Part shown: positions 1-5,319 of the stretch, one piece after another
Layout of the letters: the number at the start of each line of letters is the position of its first letter
How positions within the stretch are numbered: position 1 is the stretch's first letter
Source of the DNA: Bordetella parapertussis
GTDB taxonomy: Bacteria; Pseudomonadota; Gammaproteobacteria; Burkholderiales; SG8-41
Length of the DNA stretch: 5,319 bases
Reading direction: 5' to 3'
Assembly: GCA_945870465.1 (NCBI GenBank)
Contig: CAMBSS010000247.1
Coordinates: forward strand, 1 to 5,319
Position numbers and translations under genes: made by a program
Notes under the pieces: generated by a model
Seen by the model: the letters and a program-made list of their open reading frames with translations, nothing else
Database searches by the model: none
What the model was told of the DNA's origin: nothing

Positions 1-296
1 CGCAGCAGCAGGTTGTCGCGCGTGATGCCCGCGTTATTGACGAGAATCGCGATGTCGCCGCATTGTTTTTGCACGGCCGCAACTGCCGCTTCCACCTGCG
101 CCGCGTCATTGACGTTCATTGCAAAGCCGGCGCCTTTGATATTTTCCCCCGCCAAATACGCGCCGATCGCCTGCGCGCCGGCCTCCGTTGTCGCGGTGCC
201 CGCCACTACCGCGCCCTGCTTGCCCAATTCAAGCGCGATTGCCTTGCCGATACCGCGCGAGGCTCCAGTGACCAATGCGACTTGTCCGTTCAGCAT
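1..296 (-). CDS. fabG: 3-oxoacyl-ACP reductase FabG (3' part cut by window edge)
   Basis: FabG is the cytoplasmic NADPH-dependent reductase that converts 3-oxoacyl-ACP to (R)-3-hydroxyacyl-ACP in each round of type II fatty-acid synthesis. The first 98 codons plus two bases are present. The translation begins MLNGQVALVTGASRGIGKAI. It shows the Rossmann dinucleotide motif TGASRGIG (residues 10-17), GTATTE (33-38) at the position where E. coli FabG has GTATSE near the NADP 2'-phosphate, NVND (61-64), and the short-chain-dehydrogenase NNAG motif (87-90) followed by ITRDNLLL. The catalytic Ser, Tyr and Lys lie beyond the edge. The ATG shares one base with the fabD stop codon (TGATG) and has no strong Shine-Dalgarno, so translation is probably coupled to fabD. 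The family call is firm. FabG rather than another SDR is supported by near-identity to the E. coli protein in these motifs and by its place after fabD. Confidence 0.97.
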   Translation of the reverse strand, partial: MLNGQVALVTGASRGIGKAIALELGKQGAVVAGTATTEAGAQAIGAYLAGENIKGAGFAMNVNDAAQVEAAVAAVQKQCGDIAILVNNAGITRDNLLL

Positions 297-1234
297 CACG
301 CCGCCCGCTGAAAAGATTGCACCGCTTGCGCCAGTGACGCAGCGTCGGCTATCGCGAAACCGTTCAACGCGCCATCGATGCGCTTGGTCATGCCTGCCAG
401 GACCCTGCCCGGACCGCATTCGCCGACGTCGGTGACGCCGCTGCGCACCATCTGCTGAATAACTTCAACCCAGCGCACCGGATTGCACGCCTGGCGCGCC
501 AACGCGTCCTTGATCTGTTGCGGGTCGCTGACGGTCGCAACGTCGACGTTGTTGATGACTGGAATCTGCGGGACGTTGAACGTGATGCCGGCCAAATACT
601 GTTCCAGACGTTGGGCCGCAGGCTTTAACAGCGACGCATGAAATGGCGCACTGACAGGCAGCATGACGGCGCGCTTGGCGCCTTTCGCTTTCGCTGCGGC
701 AGCACCGCGTTCGACGGCTGCTTTGTGTCCTGCGATGACGACCTGGTTGGGTGCGTTGAAATTCACCGCTTCCACGACTTCGCCTTGCGCCGCCTCTGCG
801 CACGCTGCGCGCACGACATCATCGTCGAGACCCAGGATCGCTGCCATCGCACCGGTGCCGACCGGCACGGCTTCCTGCATGGCCTGCGCGCGAAAGCGCA
901 CTAAAGGCAACGCGTCACGCAAACTGATTACACCTGCTACCACCAGCGCTGTGTATTCGCCGAGGCTGTGGCCGGCAACGATTGCGGGTTGTTCGCCGCC
1001 CGCCTCGAGCCATGCGCGATAAACGGCGTACGCCGCGGTCAGCATCAGTGGCTGCGTATTAATGGTCGAGTTAAGTTCTTCCGCCGGGCCATCGGCCGCG
1101 AGCTTCCATAAATCCTGCTGCAGCACTTCCGCCGCTTCCGCGAAAGTGTCGCGCACGGGCTTGCTGTCGGCGAAGCTATTCAGCATGCCGACCGATTGCG
1201 ATCCCTGTCCCGGGAATACCAATGCGAGCTTCAT
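296..1234 (-). CDS. fabD: Malonyl-CoA:ACP transacylase FabD
   Basis: FabD transfers the malonyl group from malonyl-CoA to the phosphopantetheine of acyl carrier protein, supplying the extender unit for fatty-acid synthesis in the cytoplasm. The protein is 312 residues, the usual FabD size. Visible motifs are FPGQGSQ (7-13), where Q10 corresponds to the oxyanion-hole glutamine, and GHSLGEY (88-94) with the nucleophile Ser90. Arg115 in RAQAMQEAVP binds the malonyl carboxylate, His199 in PVSAPFHA is the catalytic partner, and Gln248 lies before NPVRW. All sit two positions below their E. coli counterparts (S92, R117, H201, Q250), so the active site is intact. The start is set by the conserved N-terminus (MKLALVFPGQGSQ) and the purine-rich site just upstream. 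It lies 8 nt after fabH and overlaps fabG by one base, indicating cotranscription and likely translational coupling. Confidence 0.99.
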   Translation of the reverse strand: MKLALVFPGQGSQSVGMLNSFADSKPVRDTFAEAAEVLQQDLWKLAADGPAEELNSTINTQPLMLTAAYAVYRAWLEAGGEQPAIVAGHSLGEYTALVVAGVISLRDALPLVRFRAQAMQEAVPVGTGAMAAILGLDDDVVRAACAEAAQGEVVEAVNFNAPNQVVIAGHKAAVERGAAAAKAKGAKRAVMLPVSAPFHASLLKPAAQRLEQYLAGITFNVPQIPVINNVDVATVSDPQQIKDALARQACNPVRWVEVIQQMVRSGVTDVGECGPGRVLAGMTKRIDGALNGFAIADAASLAQAVQSFQRAA

Positions 1235-1245
1235 TCCTCCCCCTA
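1235..1245 (-). promoter_or_regulatory. Ribosome binding site of fabD, overlapping the fabH stop codon
   Basis: Read on the minus strand the junction is TAGGGGGAGGAATG. The fabH stop TAG runs straight into a G-rich Shine-Dalgarno. The GGAGG core leaves only one base before the ATG, which is unusually close. UAGGGGG can also pair with the anti-Shine-Dalgarno through seven contiguous pairs, two of them G-U, leaving a 4-nt spacer. Ribosomes terminating on fabH would therefore sit on the fabD initiation site. Confidence 0.75.
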
Positions 1246-2202
1246 CATCTCTACGAGCGCCGCGCCCCAGGTGAAACCGCCGCCCACGCCTTCGAGCAGC
1301 ACCTTGTGGCCGGACTTGATGCGACCGTCGCGCACTGCCACGTCCAGCGCCAGCGGCACCGATGCCGCCGATGTGTTGGCATGGCGATCGACGGTCACGA
1401 TGACTTTATCCGTTGCTATCCCCAATCTCCTTGCGGTCGCGTCGAGTATGCGTACGTTGGCCTGATGCGGAATCAGCCAGTCCACGTCGGCCGGTTGCAG
1501 ATTGCACAACGCAAGTGTCTCGCGCGCGACTTCGTCGAGCACGCGCACAGCCAGCTTGAATACCGCCTGTCCGTCCATCCGGAGAAATGGATCGCCGGTG
1601 ACCTTGCCGCCGCACACCTGACCGGGGGTCGACAGTATCCCAAACTGCGAGCCGTCGGCATGCAGCACGCTCGCGAGTAATCCGGGCTTGTCATCTGCCG
1701 CCAGTACCACGGCGCCAGCGCCGTCACCGAACAGCACGCAGGTTCCGCGGTCGTTCCAGTCGAGTATGCGTGAAAACACTTCGGCGCCCACCACCAGTAC
1801 GTGGCGATACACGCCGCTGCGGATATATTTGTCCGCGATGTCGAGTCCATAGACGAATCCGGAGCATACCGCCTGTACGTCGAAGGCCGGGCAGCGCTTC
1901 GCTCCCAGCTTCGCCTGCAGCAGGCACGCCGTGCTGGGGAAAATAAAATCGGGCGTCGATGTCGCGACGATGATCAGGTCGAGATCGGTCGCCGCAATGC
2001 CCGCCGCTGCGAGCGCCTGCAGCGAGGCCTGATAAGCAAGGTCGCTCGATGTCTGCGCGGGTTCCGCGATGTGGCGCTGCCGGATACCGGTACGGGAGCG
2101 TATCCATTCGTCGGACGTGTCGACACGACGGGAGAGTTCGTCGTTGCTGACTACGTTCGCCGGCAGATAGCTGCCGGTGCCGACGATACGCGCGTACTTC
2201 AA
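1243..2202 (-). CDS. fabH: Beta-ketoacyl-ACP synthase III FabH (TTG start)
   Basis: FabH starts fatty-acid synthesis by condensing an acyl-CoA, typically acetyl-CoA, with malonyl-ACP to give acetoacetyl-ACP. From the TTG at 2202 the protein is 319 residues, close to the 317 of E. coli FabH. The Cys-His-Asn triad is intact: Cys113 in AVCSGF, His246 in IPHQAN and Asn276 in [18 protein letters not shown] (31-40) holds the CoA-contacting Trp33 and Arg37, and [10 protein letters not shown] (305-314) is the conserved C-terminal signature. The frame stays open to an ATG at 2433, but that would add 77 residues lying inside plsX with no FabH character. The protein's natural N-terminus ([13 protein letters not shown]) follows the TTG directly, and GGAGAA stands 6 nt upstream of it. 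fabH lies 28 nt after plsX and 8 nt before fabD. Confidence 0.98.
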   Translation of the reverse strand: MKYARIVGTGSYLPANVVSNDELSRRVDTSDEWIRSRTGIRQRHIAEPAQTSSDLAYQASLQALAAAGIAATDLDLIIVATSTPDFIFPSTACLLQAKLGAKRCPAFDVQAVCSGFVYGLDIADKYIRSGVYRHVLVVGAEVFSRILDWNDRGTCVLFGDGAGAVVLAADDKPGLLASVLHADGSQFGILSTPGQVCGGKVTGDPFLRMDGQAVFKLAVRVLDEVARETLALCNLQPADVDWLIPHQANVRILDATARRLGIATDKVIVTVDRHANTSAASVPLALDVAVRDGRIKSGHKVLLEGVGGGFTWGAALVEM

Positions 2203-2208
2203 GCCAGG

Positions 2209-2214
2209 TTCTCC
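2209..2214 (-). promoter_or_regulatory. Ribosome binding site that fixes the fabH TTG start
   Basis: On the minus strand GGAGAA is followed by the 6-nt spacer CCTGGC and then TTG. Spacing and match to the Shine-Dalgarno are good. The conserved FabH N-terminus starts at this TTG, and there is no ATG or GTG nearby in frame, so this site decides the start. Confidence 0.8.
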
Positions 2215-2230
2215 GGCGATTCGTTGCACA

Positions 2231-3247
2231 TCACGCGACGTTTTCCTGCATAGCCGACATGCGCTCGGTGATTTTGGCGAGTACGCCGCTGCGCGCTTCG
2301 TCGACCGCGCGGCCAATCGCGATGCGGAACGACAAACGGTCCGCGGAACCGTGGCTCTTGATGACGATTCCGCGCAGGCCGAGCAGAGTCGCACCGTTGT
2401 AATTGCGCGGATCGAAACGCCGTTTGAATGCATTGAGCACGGGAAGCGCCGCCAGGCTCGCCGCCCTGGTCAGCAGATTGCGGTTGAATTCTTCGCGTAG
2501 ATAAGTCGCCAGCATGCGCGCAATCCCTTCGGAAGCCTTGAGCGCGACATTGCCGACAAAGCCGTCGCACACGACTACGTTGGTCGTGCCTTTATAGATG
2601 TCGTCGCCTTCGACGTTGCCGTAAAAGTTAAGCCCGCTGGCGCGCAGCAACTCGGCCGCGTGTTTGACCACCTCGCAGCCTTTGATGTCTTCTTCGCCGA
2701 TGTTGAGCAGGCCGACGGTGGGCCGCTCCAGGTTTTCGACCGCGCTCACCAGCGTCGAGCCCATCACGCCGAATTGCAGCAAGTGCTCGGCCGTGCAATC
2801 GACGTTGGCGCCGAGGTCCAGCATATAGGTGCGCCCGGTCAGGGTCGGCAGGACCGAGCAGATCGCAGGGCGTTCGATATCGGGCAGGGTTTTCAGCACG
2901 AAGCGCGAAATCGCCATCAGCGCACCGGTATTGCCAGCGCTCACGCACGCGTGCGCAGTGCCGTCTTTGACCAGATTGACGGCCACCCGCATCGACGAAT
3001 CTTTTTTACCGCGCAAAGCGCTGGCCGGTGCTTCATCCATGCCGACGGCTTCGCTCGCGTGCTGCACGGCGACGTGCGCGACGAGATCCGCCTTGCTTTT
3101 GCGCAGCTCGGCATTGATCTCATCCTGCAGGCCAACCAGGATGATATTGACGTCTTCGCAACGCTGCAGGAAATCAAGCGCAGCGGGGACAGTGACCTGG
3201 GGGCCGTGATCTCCCCCCATGCAGTCGACGGCGACCGTTATGTCCAT
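2231..3247 (-). CDS. plsX: Phosphate acyltransferase PlsX
   Basis: PlsX is a peripheral-membrane or soluble enzyme that converts acyl-ACP and inorganic phosphate to acyl-phosphate, the acyl donor for PlsY in the first step of phospholipid synthesis. From the ATG at 3247 the protein is 338 residues, slightly shorter than the 356 of E. coli at the C-terminus. Family motifs in order are CMGGDHGP (9-16), SAGNTGAL (103-110), LDLGANVD (143-150), LNIGEE (181-186), CDGFVGNV (227-234) and a block from [10 protein letters not shown] to IKSHG (284-300). A TTG immediately before the ATG could add one residue, but the GAGG at 3255-3258 is better spaced (7 nt) for the ATG. It follows rpmF after 76 nt, the widest gap in the operon, and precedes fabH. 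This rpmF-plsX-fabH order is the classical proteobacterial arrangement. Confidence 0.98.
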   Translation of the reverse strand: MDITVAVDCMGGDHGPQVTVPAALDFLQRCEDVNIILVGLQDEINAELRKSKADLVAHVAVQHASEAVGMDEAPASALRGKKDSSMRVAVNLVKDGTAHACVSAGNTGALMAISRFVLKTLPDIERPAICSVLPTLTGRTYMLDLGANVDCTAEHLLQFGVMGSTLVSAVENLERPTVGLLNIGEEDIKGCEVVKHAAELLRASGLNFYGNVEGDDIYKGTTNVVVCDGFVGNVALKASEGIARMLATYLREEFNRNLLTRAASLAALPVLNAFKRRFDPRNYNGATLLGLRGIVIKSHGSADRLSFRIAIGRAVDEARSGVLAKITERMSAMQENVA

Positions 3248-3254
3248 CAAACGT

Positions 3255-3258
3255 CCTC
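3255..3258 (-). promoter_or_regulatory. Ribosome binding site of plsX
   Basis: GAGG on the minus strand lies 7 nt before the ATG at 3247 and only 4 nt before the adjacent TTG at 3250. The spacing favours the ATG as the plsX start. A near-copy of its surroundings, GCGAGGTCG against GCGAGGACG, occurs just after the rpmF stop. Confidence 0.65.
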
Positions 3259-3263
3259 GCTAA

Positions 3264-3288
3264 CGCGCACCGTGCATAGTGGCGCGCG
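3264..3288 (-). promoter_or_regulatory. RNA hairpin in the rpmF-plsX gap
   Basis: In the minus-strand transcript CGCGCGCC (3288-3281) can pair with GGTGCGCG (3271-3264). This gives an 8-bp stem with one G-U pair and a 9-nt loop. It lies between the rpmF stop and the plsX Shine-Dalgarno. No U-run follows, so it is not a typical intrinsic terminator. It could be an mRNA-processing or stability element. The pairing is read directly from the sequence; the role is inference. Confidence 0.4.
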
Positions 3289-3323
3289 CGTGGCTACGCT
3301 GACTAGCACGACCTCGCCGATCC

Positions 3324-3503
3324 CTACTCGCCTTTGGTTTTGATGACTTTTTTGCCGCGGTAGTAGCCGGTCGGGCTGATGTGATGGCGCAAATGTACTT
3401 CGCCGGTGGTCGGCTCAACCGCCAGCGGCGGGCTGGTCAGAAAATCGTGCGAGCGATGCATGCCGCGCTTCGAAGGGGACTTCTTGTTCTGCTGAACTGC
3501 CAT
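3324..3503 (-). CDS. rpmF: 50S ribosomal protein L32
   Basis: L32 (bL32) is a small basic protein of the large ribosomal subunit. The reading frame encodes 59 residues, typical for the family. It starts [20 protein letters not shown], which matches the conserved L32 N-terminus of proteobacteria. It continues with a central [12 protein letters not shown] segment (32-43) and ends [14 protein letters not shown]. There are no cysteines, so this is the zinc-free form, as in E. coli. AAGGAG at 3511-3516 stands 7 nt before the ATG and is the best Shine-Dalgarno in the window, as expected for a highly expressed ribosomal protein. It lies 18 nt after yceD and 76 nt before plsX, so the lipid genes downstream share its transcript. 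Confidence 0.98.
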   Translation of the reverse strand: MAVQQNKKSPSKRGMHRSHDFLTSPPLAVEPTTGEVHLRHHISPTGYYRGKKVIKTKGE

Positions 3504-3510
3504 TTTGAAA

Positions 3511-3516
3511 CTCCTT
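3511..3516 (-). promoter_or_regulatory. Ribosome binding site of rpmF
   Basis: On the minus strand AAGGAG is followed by the 7-nt spacer TTTCAAA and the rpmF ATG. It lies in the 18-nt gap after the yceD stop. It is the strongest canonical ribosome binding site in this operon, which fits high L32 demand relative to its neighbours. Confidence 0.85.
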
Positions 3517-3521
3517 TTCGT

Positions 3522-4022
3522 TCAATTCTTGCTGCGTTCCTGCGTTAATTTCGCCAGCGCCGCAAACGGCGACGCTGCCGGCCTGCCCGCCGCGTTGACG
3601 GCCGGGCTGCATTGTTCTTCTGCATGGCGCGGCGCCAGCGGAATCGCCAGCAGAATTTCATCTTCCACCAGCGACCACACGTCGGTCTGGGCGTTGGCCG
3701 GAACGCCGTCGAGATCGTCGATCTCCGCCGTTTCGCCCCCCGCCTCGCCCGTCAACACCAGCAAATTCGCCTGCACTGCCACCGGAAAAGCGAGGCTTCC
3801 CAGGCAGCGCTGACACTGCAGATTGATGCTTCCCGCGACCGCCAGTTCCAACCTTAATCTCTGCCTGGAATCGCCGCCGCCGGTCAGCTCAAATTTCAAT
3901 TCGCCGCCAGCATCGAACAGGCTATCCGCCAACCGCGCAAGCTCGCCAACCGGCGCTACGCCGCTCAACTGCTGGCCGGCGCGAGCAAATTCAACGCTGT
4001 CGATGACGACCCGTGCAGACAT
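3522..4022 (-). CDS. yceD: YceD/DUF177 family protein (large-subunit rRNA accumulation)
   Basis: The protein has 166 residues and belongs to the DUF177/YceD family. Family members are linked to accumulation of 23S rRNA, shown best for plant homologues; the molecular activity is not established. Recognisable parts are the N-terminal VIDSVEFAR (6-14), the CxxC pair Cys70/Cys73 in LQCQRCLG, an acidic stretch (residues 92-106) and the family signature EDEILLAIPLAPRH (120-133). The C-terminus is Ala-rich and basic. The ATG at 4022 is the only plausible start: the frame has a stop 27 nt upstream and no other start codon between. No Shine-Dalgarno precedes it, and the predicted transcription start is within a few bases, so initiation may be leaderless. 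Its place upstream of rpmF, divergent from maf/yceF, is the same as in E. coli. Confidence 0.95.
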   Translation of the reverse strand: MSARVVIDSVEFARAGQQLSGVAPVGELARLADSLFDAGGELKFELTGGGDSRQRLRLELAVAGSINLQCQRCLGSLAFPVAVQANLLVLTGEAGGETAEIDDLDGVPANAQTDVWSLVEDEILLAIPLAPRHAEEQCSPAVNAAGRPAASPFAALAKLTQERSKN

Positions 4023-4031
4023 AAGCCGCGC

Positions 4032-4060
4032 ATGATAGTATTTTCGCCCTCATCTGTCAA
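4032..4060 (-). promoter_or_regulatory. Sigma70-type promoter of the yceD-rpmF-plsX-fab operon
   Basis: On the minus strand a perfect -35 TTGACA (4060-4055) is separated by exactly 17 nt from the -10 TATCAT (4037-4032), a 5 of 6 match to TATAAT. The 20 bases upstream (4061-4080) are A/T-rich (15 of 20), like an UP element. The bases after the -10 read GCGCGG, a GC-rich discriminator of the kind found at stringently controlled promoters. Counting from the -10, transcription should start near 4022-4027, at or just before the yceD ATG. Match and spacing are seen directly; strength and regulation are inferred. Confidence 0.8.
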
Positions 4061-4125
4061 AACAAAATAACAGAAAATCCATTTAACGCAGGGACTTAGC
4101 GTTCCCCTGTGGATGCGCTTACCCC

Positions 4126-4719
4126 ATGCCCAACCCTCCCCCGGCACGCCTCGTCCTGGCTTCGACCTCGCGGTATCGCTGTGAGCTGTTGAACCGCCTC
4201 AATATCCCGTTCGAAGTCGCCGCCCCCAATACGGACGAAACGCCTTTGCCCGGAGAAACGCCTCAGGCGCTTGCCCTGCGGCTCGCCGGCGCCAAAGCTC
4301 GCGCGGTGCAGGACGTTTGGCCGGATGCGCTGATCATAGGCAGCGATCAGGTCGCTTTTGTCGGCAACGTTATCCTCAGCAAACCCGGCAATTTCGACAA
4401 CGCGGTTGTCCAGTTGAAACTGATGCGGGGCAAAGCGGTGCATTTTTTTACGGCTCTGTGCTTACTTAATTCGCGCAGCGGGCAGCAGCAGACCGCGCTG
4501 GTGCCGGTCACCGTGCATATGCGGGAATACAGCGATGTCCAGCTCGAACGCTATCTGCACGCCGAGGAGCCCTACGATTGCGCCGGCAGTGCACGTATTG
4601 AGGGCTTGGGCATTACGCTGGTCGCGAAACTCGAAGGCGACGATCCGAATGCCCTGATTGGTCTGCCGCTGATTGCTTTGTGCGACATGCTGCGGAATGA
4701 AGGCTTGGATCTGCCATGA
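4126..4719 (+). CDS. maf: Maf/YceF-type nucleoside triphosphate pyrophosphatase
   Basis: Maf proteins are cytoplasmic house-cleaning enzymes that hydrolyse non-canonical or modified nucleoside triphosphates to monophosphates. The YceF branch in E. coli prefers 7-methyl-GTP. This protein has 197 residues, the usual size. It shows the N-terminal substrate-binding motif LASTSRYRCELL (11-22), GSDQV (72-76) with the presumed catalytic Asp74, the conserved lysine in SKPG (85-88; many homologues have GKPG), and CAGSARIEGLG (152-162). The C-terminus GLPLIALCDMLRNEG (179-193) closely resembles YceF rather than the dTTP/UTP-specific YhdE branch, so m7GTP is the likely substrate by family inference. The ATG is the first start after an in-frame stop, and no clear Shine-Dalgarno precedes it. 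It diverges from yceD as in E. coli and is followed after 22 nt by an RsmI-like gene. Confidence 0.93.
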   Translation: MPNPPPARLVLASTSRYRCELLNRLNIPFEVAAPNTDETPLPGETPQALALRLAGAKARAVQDVWPDALIIGSDQVAFVGNVILSKPGNFDNAVVQLKLMRGKAVHFFTALCLLNSRSGQQQTALVPVTVHMREYSDVQLERYLHAEEPYDCAGSARIEGLGITLVAKLEGDDPNALIGLPLIALCDMLRNEGLDLP

Positions 4720-4741
4720 AAAGCGAAAGAGTAGAGCTCCC

Positions 4742-5319
4742 TTGAACACTCCCCGCGGCAACTTGCATTTGATCCCGGTGGCGCTGGGCGATACGGATGC
4801 GCGCCTTTCGCTGCCATCATCCGCGCTGCAGGCCGCGGCCGAACTAGACTACTTCCTGGTCGAAAACGAAAAAAGCGCGCGCCAGTTTCTCAAAAACATT
4901 GCGCATCCGCAGCCGCTGCAGGAATTGCAGCTCGAGCGTTTTGACAAAGACAGCGACCTCGAACGTGCGACGGCTTTGCTGCAGCCGCTGCTCGCGGGTC
5001 GCAGCGCCGGCATTTTGTCGGAAGCCGGCAGCCCTGCAGTCGCCGACCCCGGCGCGCTGCTGGTCGAAGCCGCGCATCGCCTGAATATCCGCGTCGTGCC
5101 GCACGTTGGGCCGTCGGCGATATTGCTGGCGCTGATGGCGTCAGGCTTCAACGGCCAGCGTTTTGCCTTTCACGGTTATCTGCCGGTGCCGAAGGACGTG
5201 TGCCGCCGCGCAATCGTCGCGCGAGAACGCGAATCGCGCGCGCAGGACATGACGCAGATTTTTATCGAAACGCCCTATCGCAACGACGCGCTGTTGCAGA
5301 CGTTTCTTGAGGCGTGCGA
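4742..5319 (+). CDS. RsmI-like SAM-dependent methyltransferase (3' end cut by window edge)
   Basis: This is a tetrapyrrole-methylase-fold SAM-dependent methyltransferase resembling RsmI, which 2'-O-methylates C1402 of 16S rRNA. 192 codons are present before the edge. RsmI-like blocks occur in order: LHLIPVALGD (8-17), ENEKSARQFL (41-50), LSEAGSPAVADPGALLVEAA (92-111), VVPHVGPSAILLALMASGF (118-136), RFAFHGYLP (140-148) and IFIETPYRNDALL (173-185). Several depart from true RsmI, which has VSDAGTP and E(S/T)PHR where this has LSEAGSP and ETPYR. It is therefore probably the second, uncharacterised RsmI-like paralogue found in betaproteobacteria, and its substrate is unknown. TTG at 4742 is preferred because the conserved N-terminal strand follows it, with a weak AGAG at 4733-4736. 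An in-frame ATG at 4697 would add 15 residues and overlap maf. It is likely cotranscribed with maf. Confidence 0.88.
   Translation, partial: MNTPRGNLHLIPVALGDTDARLSLPSSALQAAAELDYFLVENEKSARQFLKNIAHPQPLQELQLERFDKDSDLERATALLQPLLAGRSAGILSEAGSPAVADPGALLVEAAHRLNIRVVPHVGPSAILLALMASGFNGQRFAFHGYLPVPKDVCRRAIVARERESRAQDMTQIFIETPYRNDALLQTFLEAC

Noticed and set aside
13..435. Plus-strand open frame (140 codons) opposite fabG and the end of fabD
   Set aside because: The translation is Ala/Pro/Cys-rich without motifs, and the opposite strand encodes well-conserved FabG and FabD.
2203..2433. 77-residue N-terminal extension of FabH from an ATG at 2433
   Set aside because: It lies wholly inside plsX in another frame, shows no FabH-like sequence, and would make the protein far longer than the family. 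The TTG at 2202 with GGAGAA upstream gives the normal N-terminus.
3281..3290. Alternating CG tract as possible Z-DNA or repeat
   Set aside because: It is only about ten bases in a GC-rich genome, better explained as one arm of the intergenic hairpin.
2660..3343. Long plus-strand open frame (227 codons) opposite plsX
   Set aside because: It is antisense to a clear PlsX, has low-complexity His/Arg/Ala-rich composition without recognisable motifs, and is a usual by-product of GC-rich codon bias.
4033..4041. Possible extended -10 (TGATAGTAT) for maf on the plus strand
   Set aside because: No credible -35 lies about 17 nt upstream, the match is 4 of 6, and it mostly reflects the complement of the strong opposite-strand -10. 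The maf promoter remains unidentified.
4697..4741. ATG at 4697 as start of the RsmI-like protein
   Set aside because: It is in frame, but it would overlap the end of maf, add a 15-residue extension unlike the family and has no good ribosome binding site. TTG at 4742 is preferred, though this is not certain.
4844..5151. Minus-strand open frames of 86 and 100 codons
   Set aside because: They are shadows of the RsmI-like gene on the plus strand, which has ordered family motifs through this region.

Overview
The window is an ordinary housekeeping locus of a moderately GC-rich proteobacterium, most likely a betaproteobacterium. This rests on the order yceD-rpmF-plsX-fabH-fabD-fabG with a divergent Maf/YceF gene, together with an RsmI-like methyltransferase of a type I associate with betaproteobacteria next to maf. 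I cannot assign an order or genus from sequence alone. There are eight protein-coding genes. Two are cut by the window edges: fabG at the left and the RsmI-like gene at the right. I see no mobile elements, CRISPR, tRNA or rRNA, and no gene-free stretch longer than about 100 bases.

Minus strand, read from right to left: yceD (3522-4022), rpmF (3324-3503, ribosomal protein L32), plsX (2231-3247), fabH (1243-2202, TTG start), fabD (296-1234) and the first 98 codons of fabG (1-296). The genes are tightly packed: gaps of 18, 76, 28 and 8 nt, then a 1-nt TGATG overlap. They look like one operon that couples large-subunit ribosome assembly (YceD, L32) to phospholipid and fatty-acid initiation. PlsX makes acyl-phosphate from acyl-ACP, FabD makes malonyl-ACP, FabH performs the first condensation and FabG the first reduction. 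acpP and fabF would be expected beyond position 1.

A very good sigma70-type promoter lies just before yceD: TTGACA, 17 nt, TATCAT, with an A/T-rich upstream tract and a GC-rich discriminator. Its predicted start site falls within a few bases of the yceD ATG, so the yceD message may be leaderless or nearly so.

Plus strand: maf/yceF (4126-4719), a nucleotide house-cleaning pyrophosphatase, diverges from yceD across a 103-nt intergenic region. It is followed by an RsmI-like SAM-dependent methyltransferase (from 4742, TTG start, running off the right edge).

I found no previously undescribed system. The points most worth checking are the near-leaderless promoter, tiny ORFs that bridge the junctions before both TTG-started genes, a hairpin between rpmF and plsX, and the uncharacterised RsmI-like paralogue beside maf.
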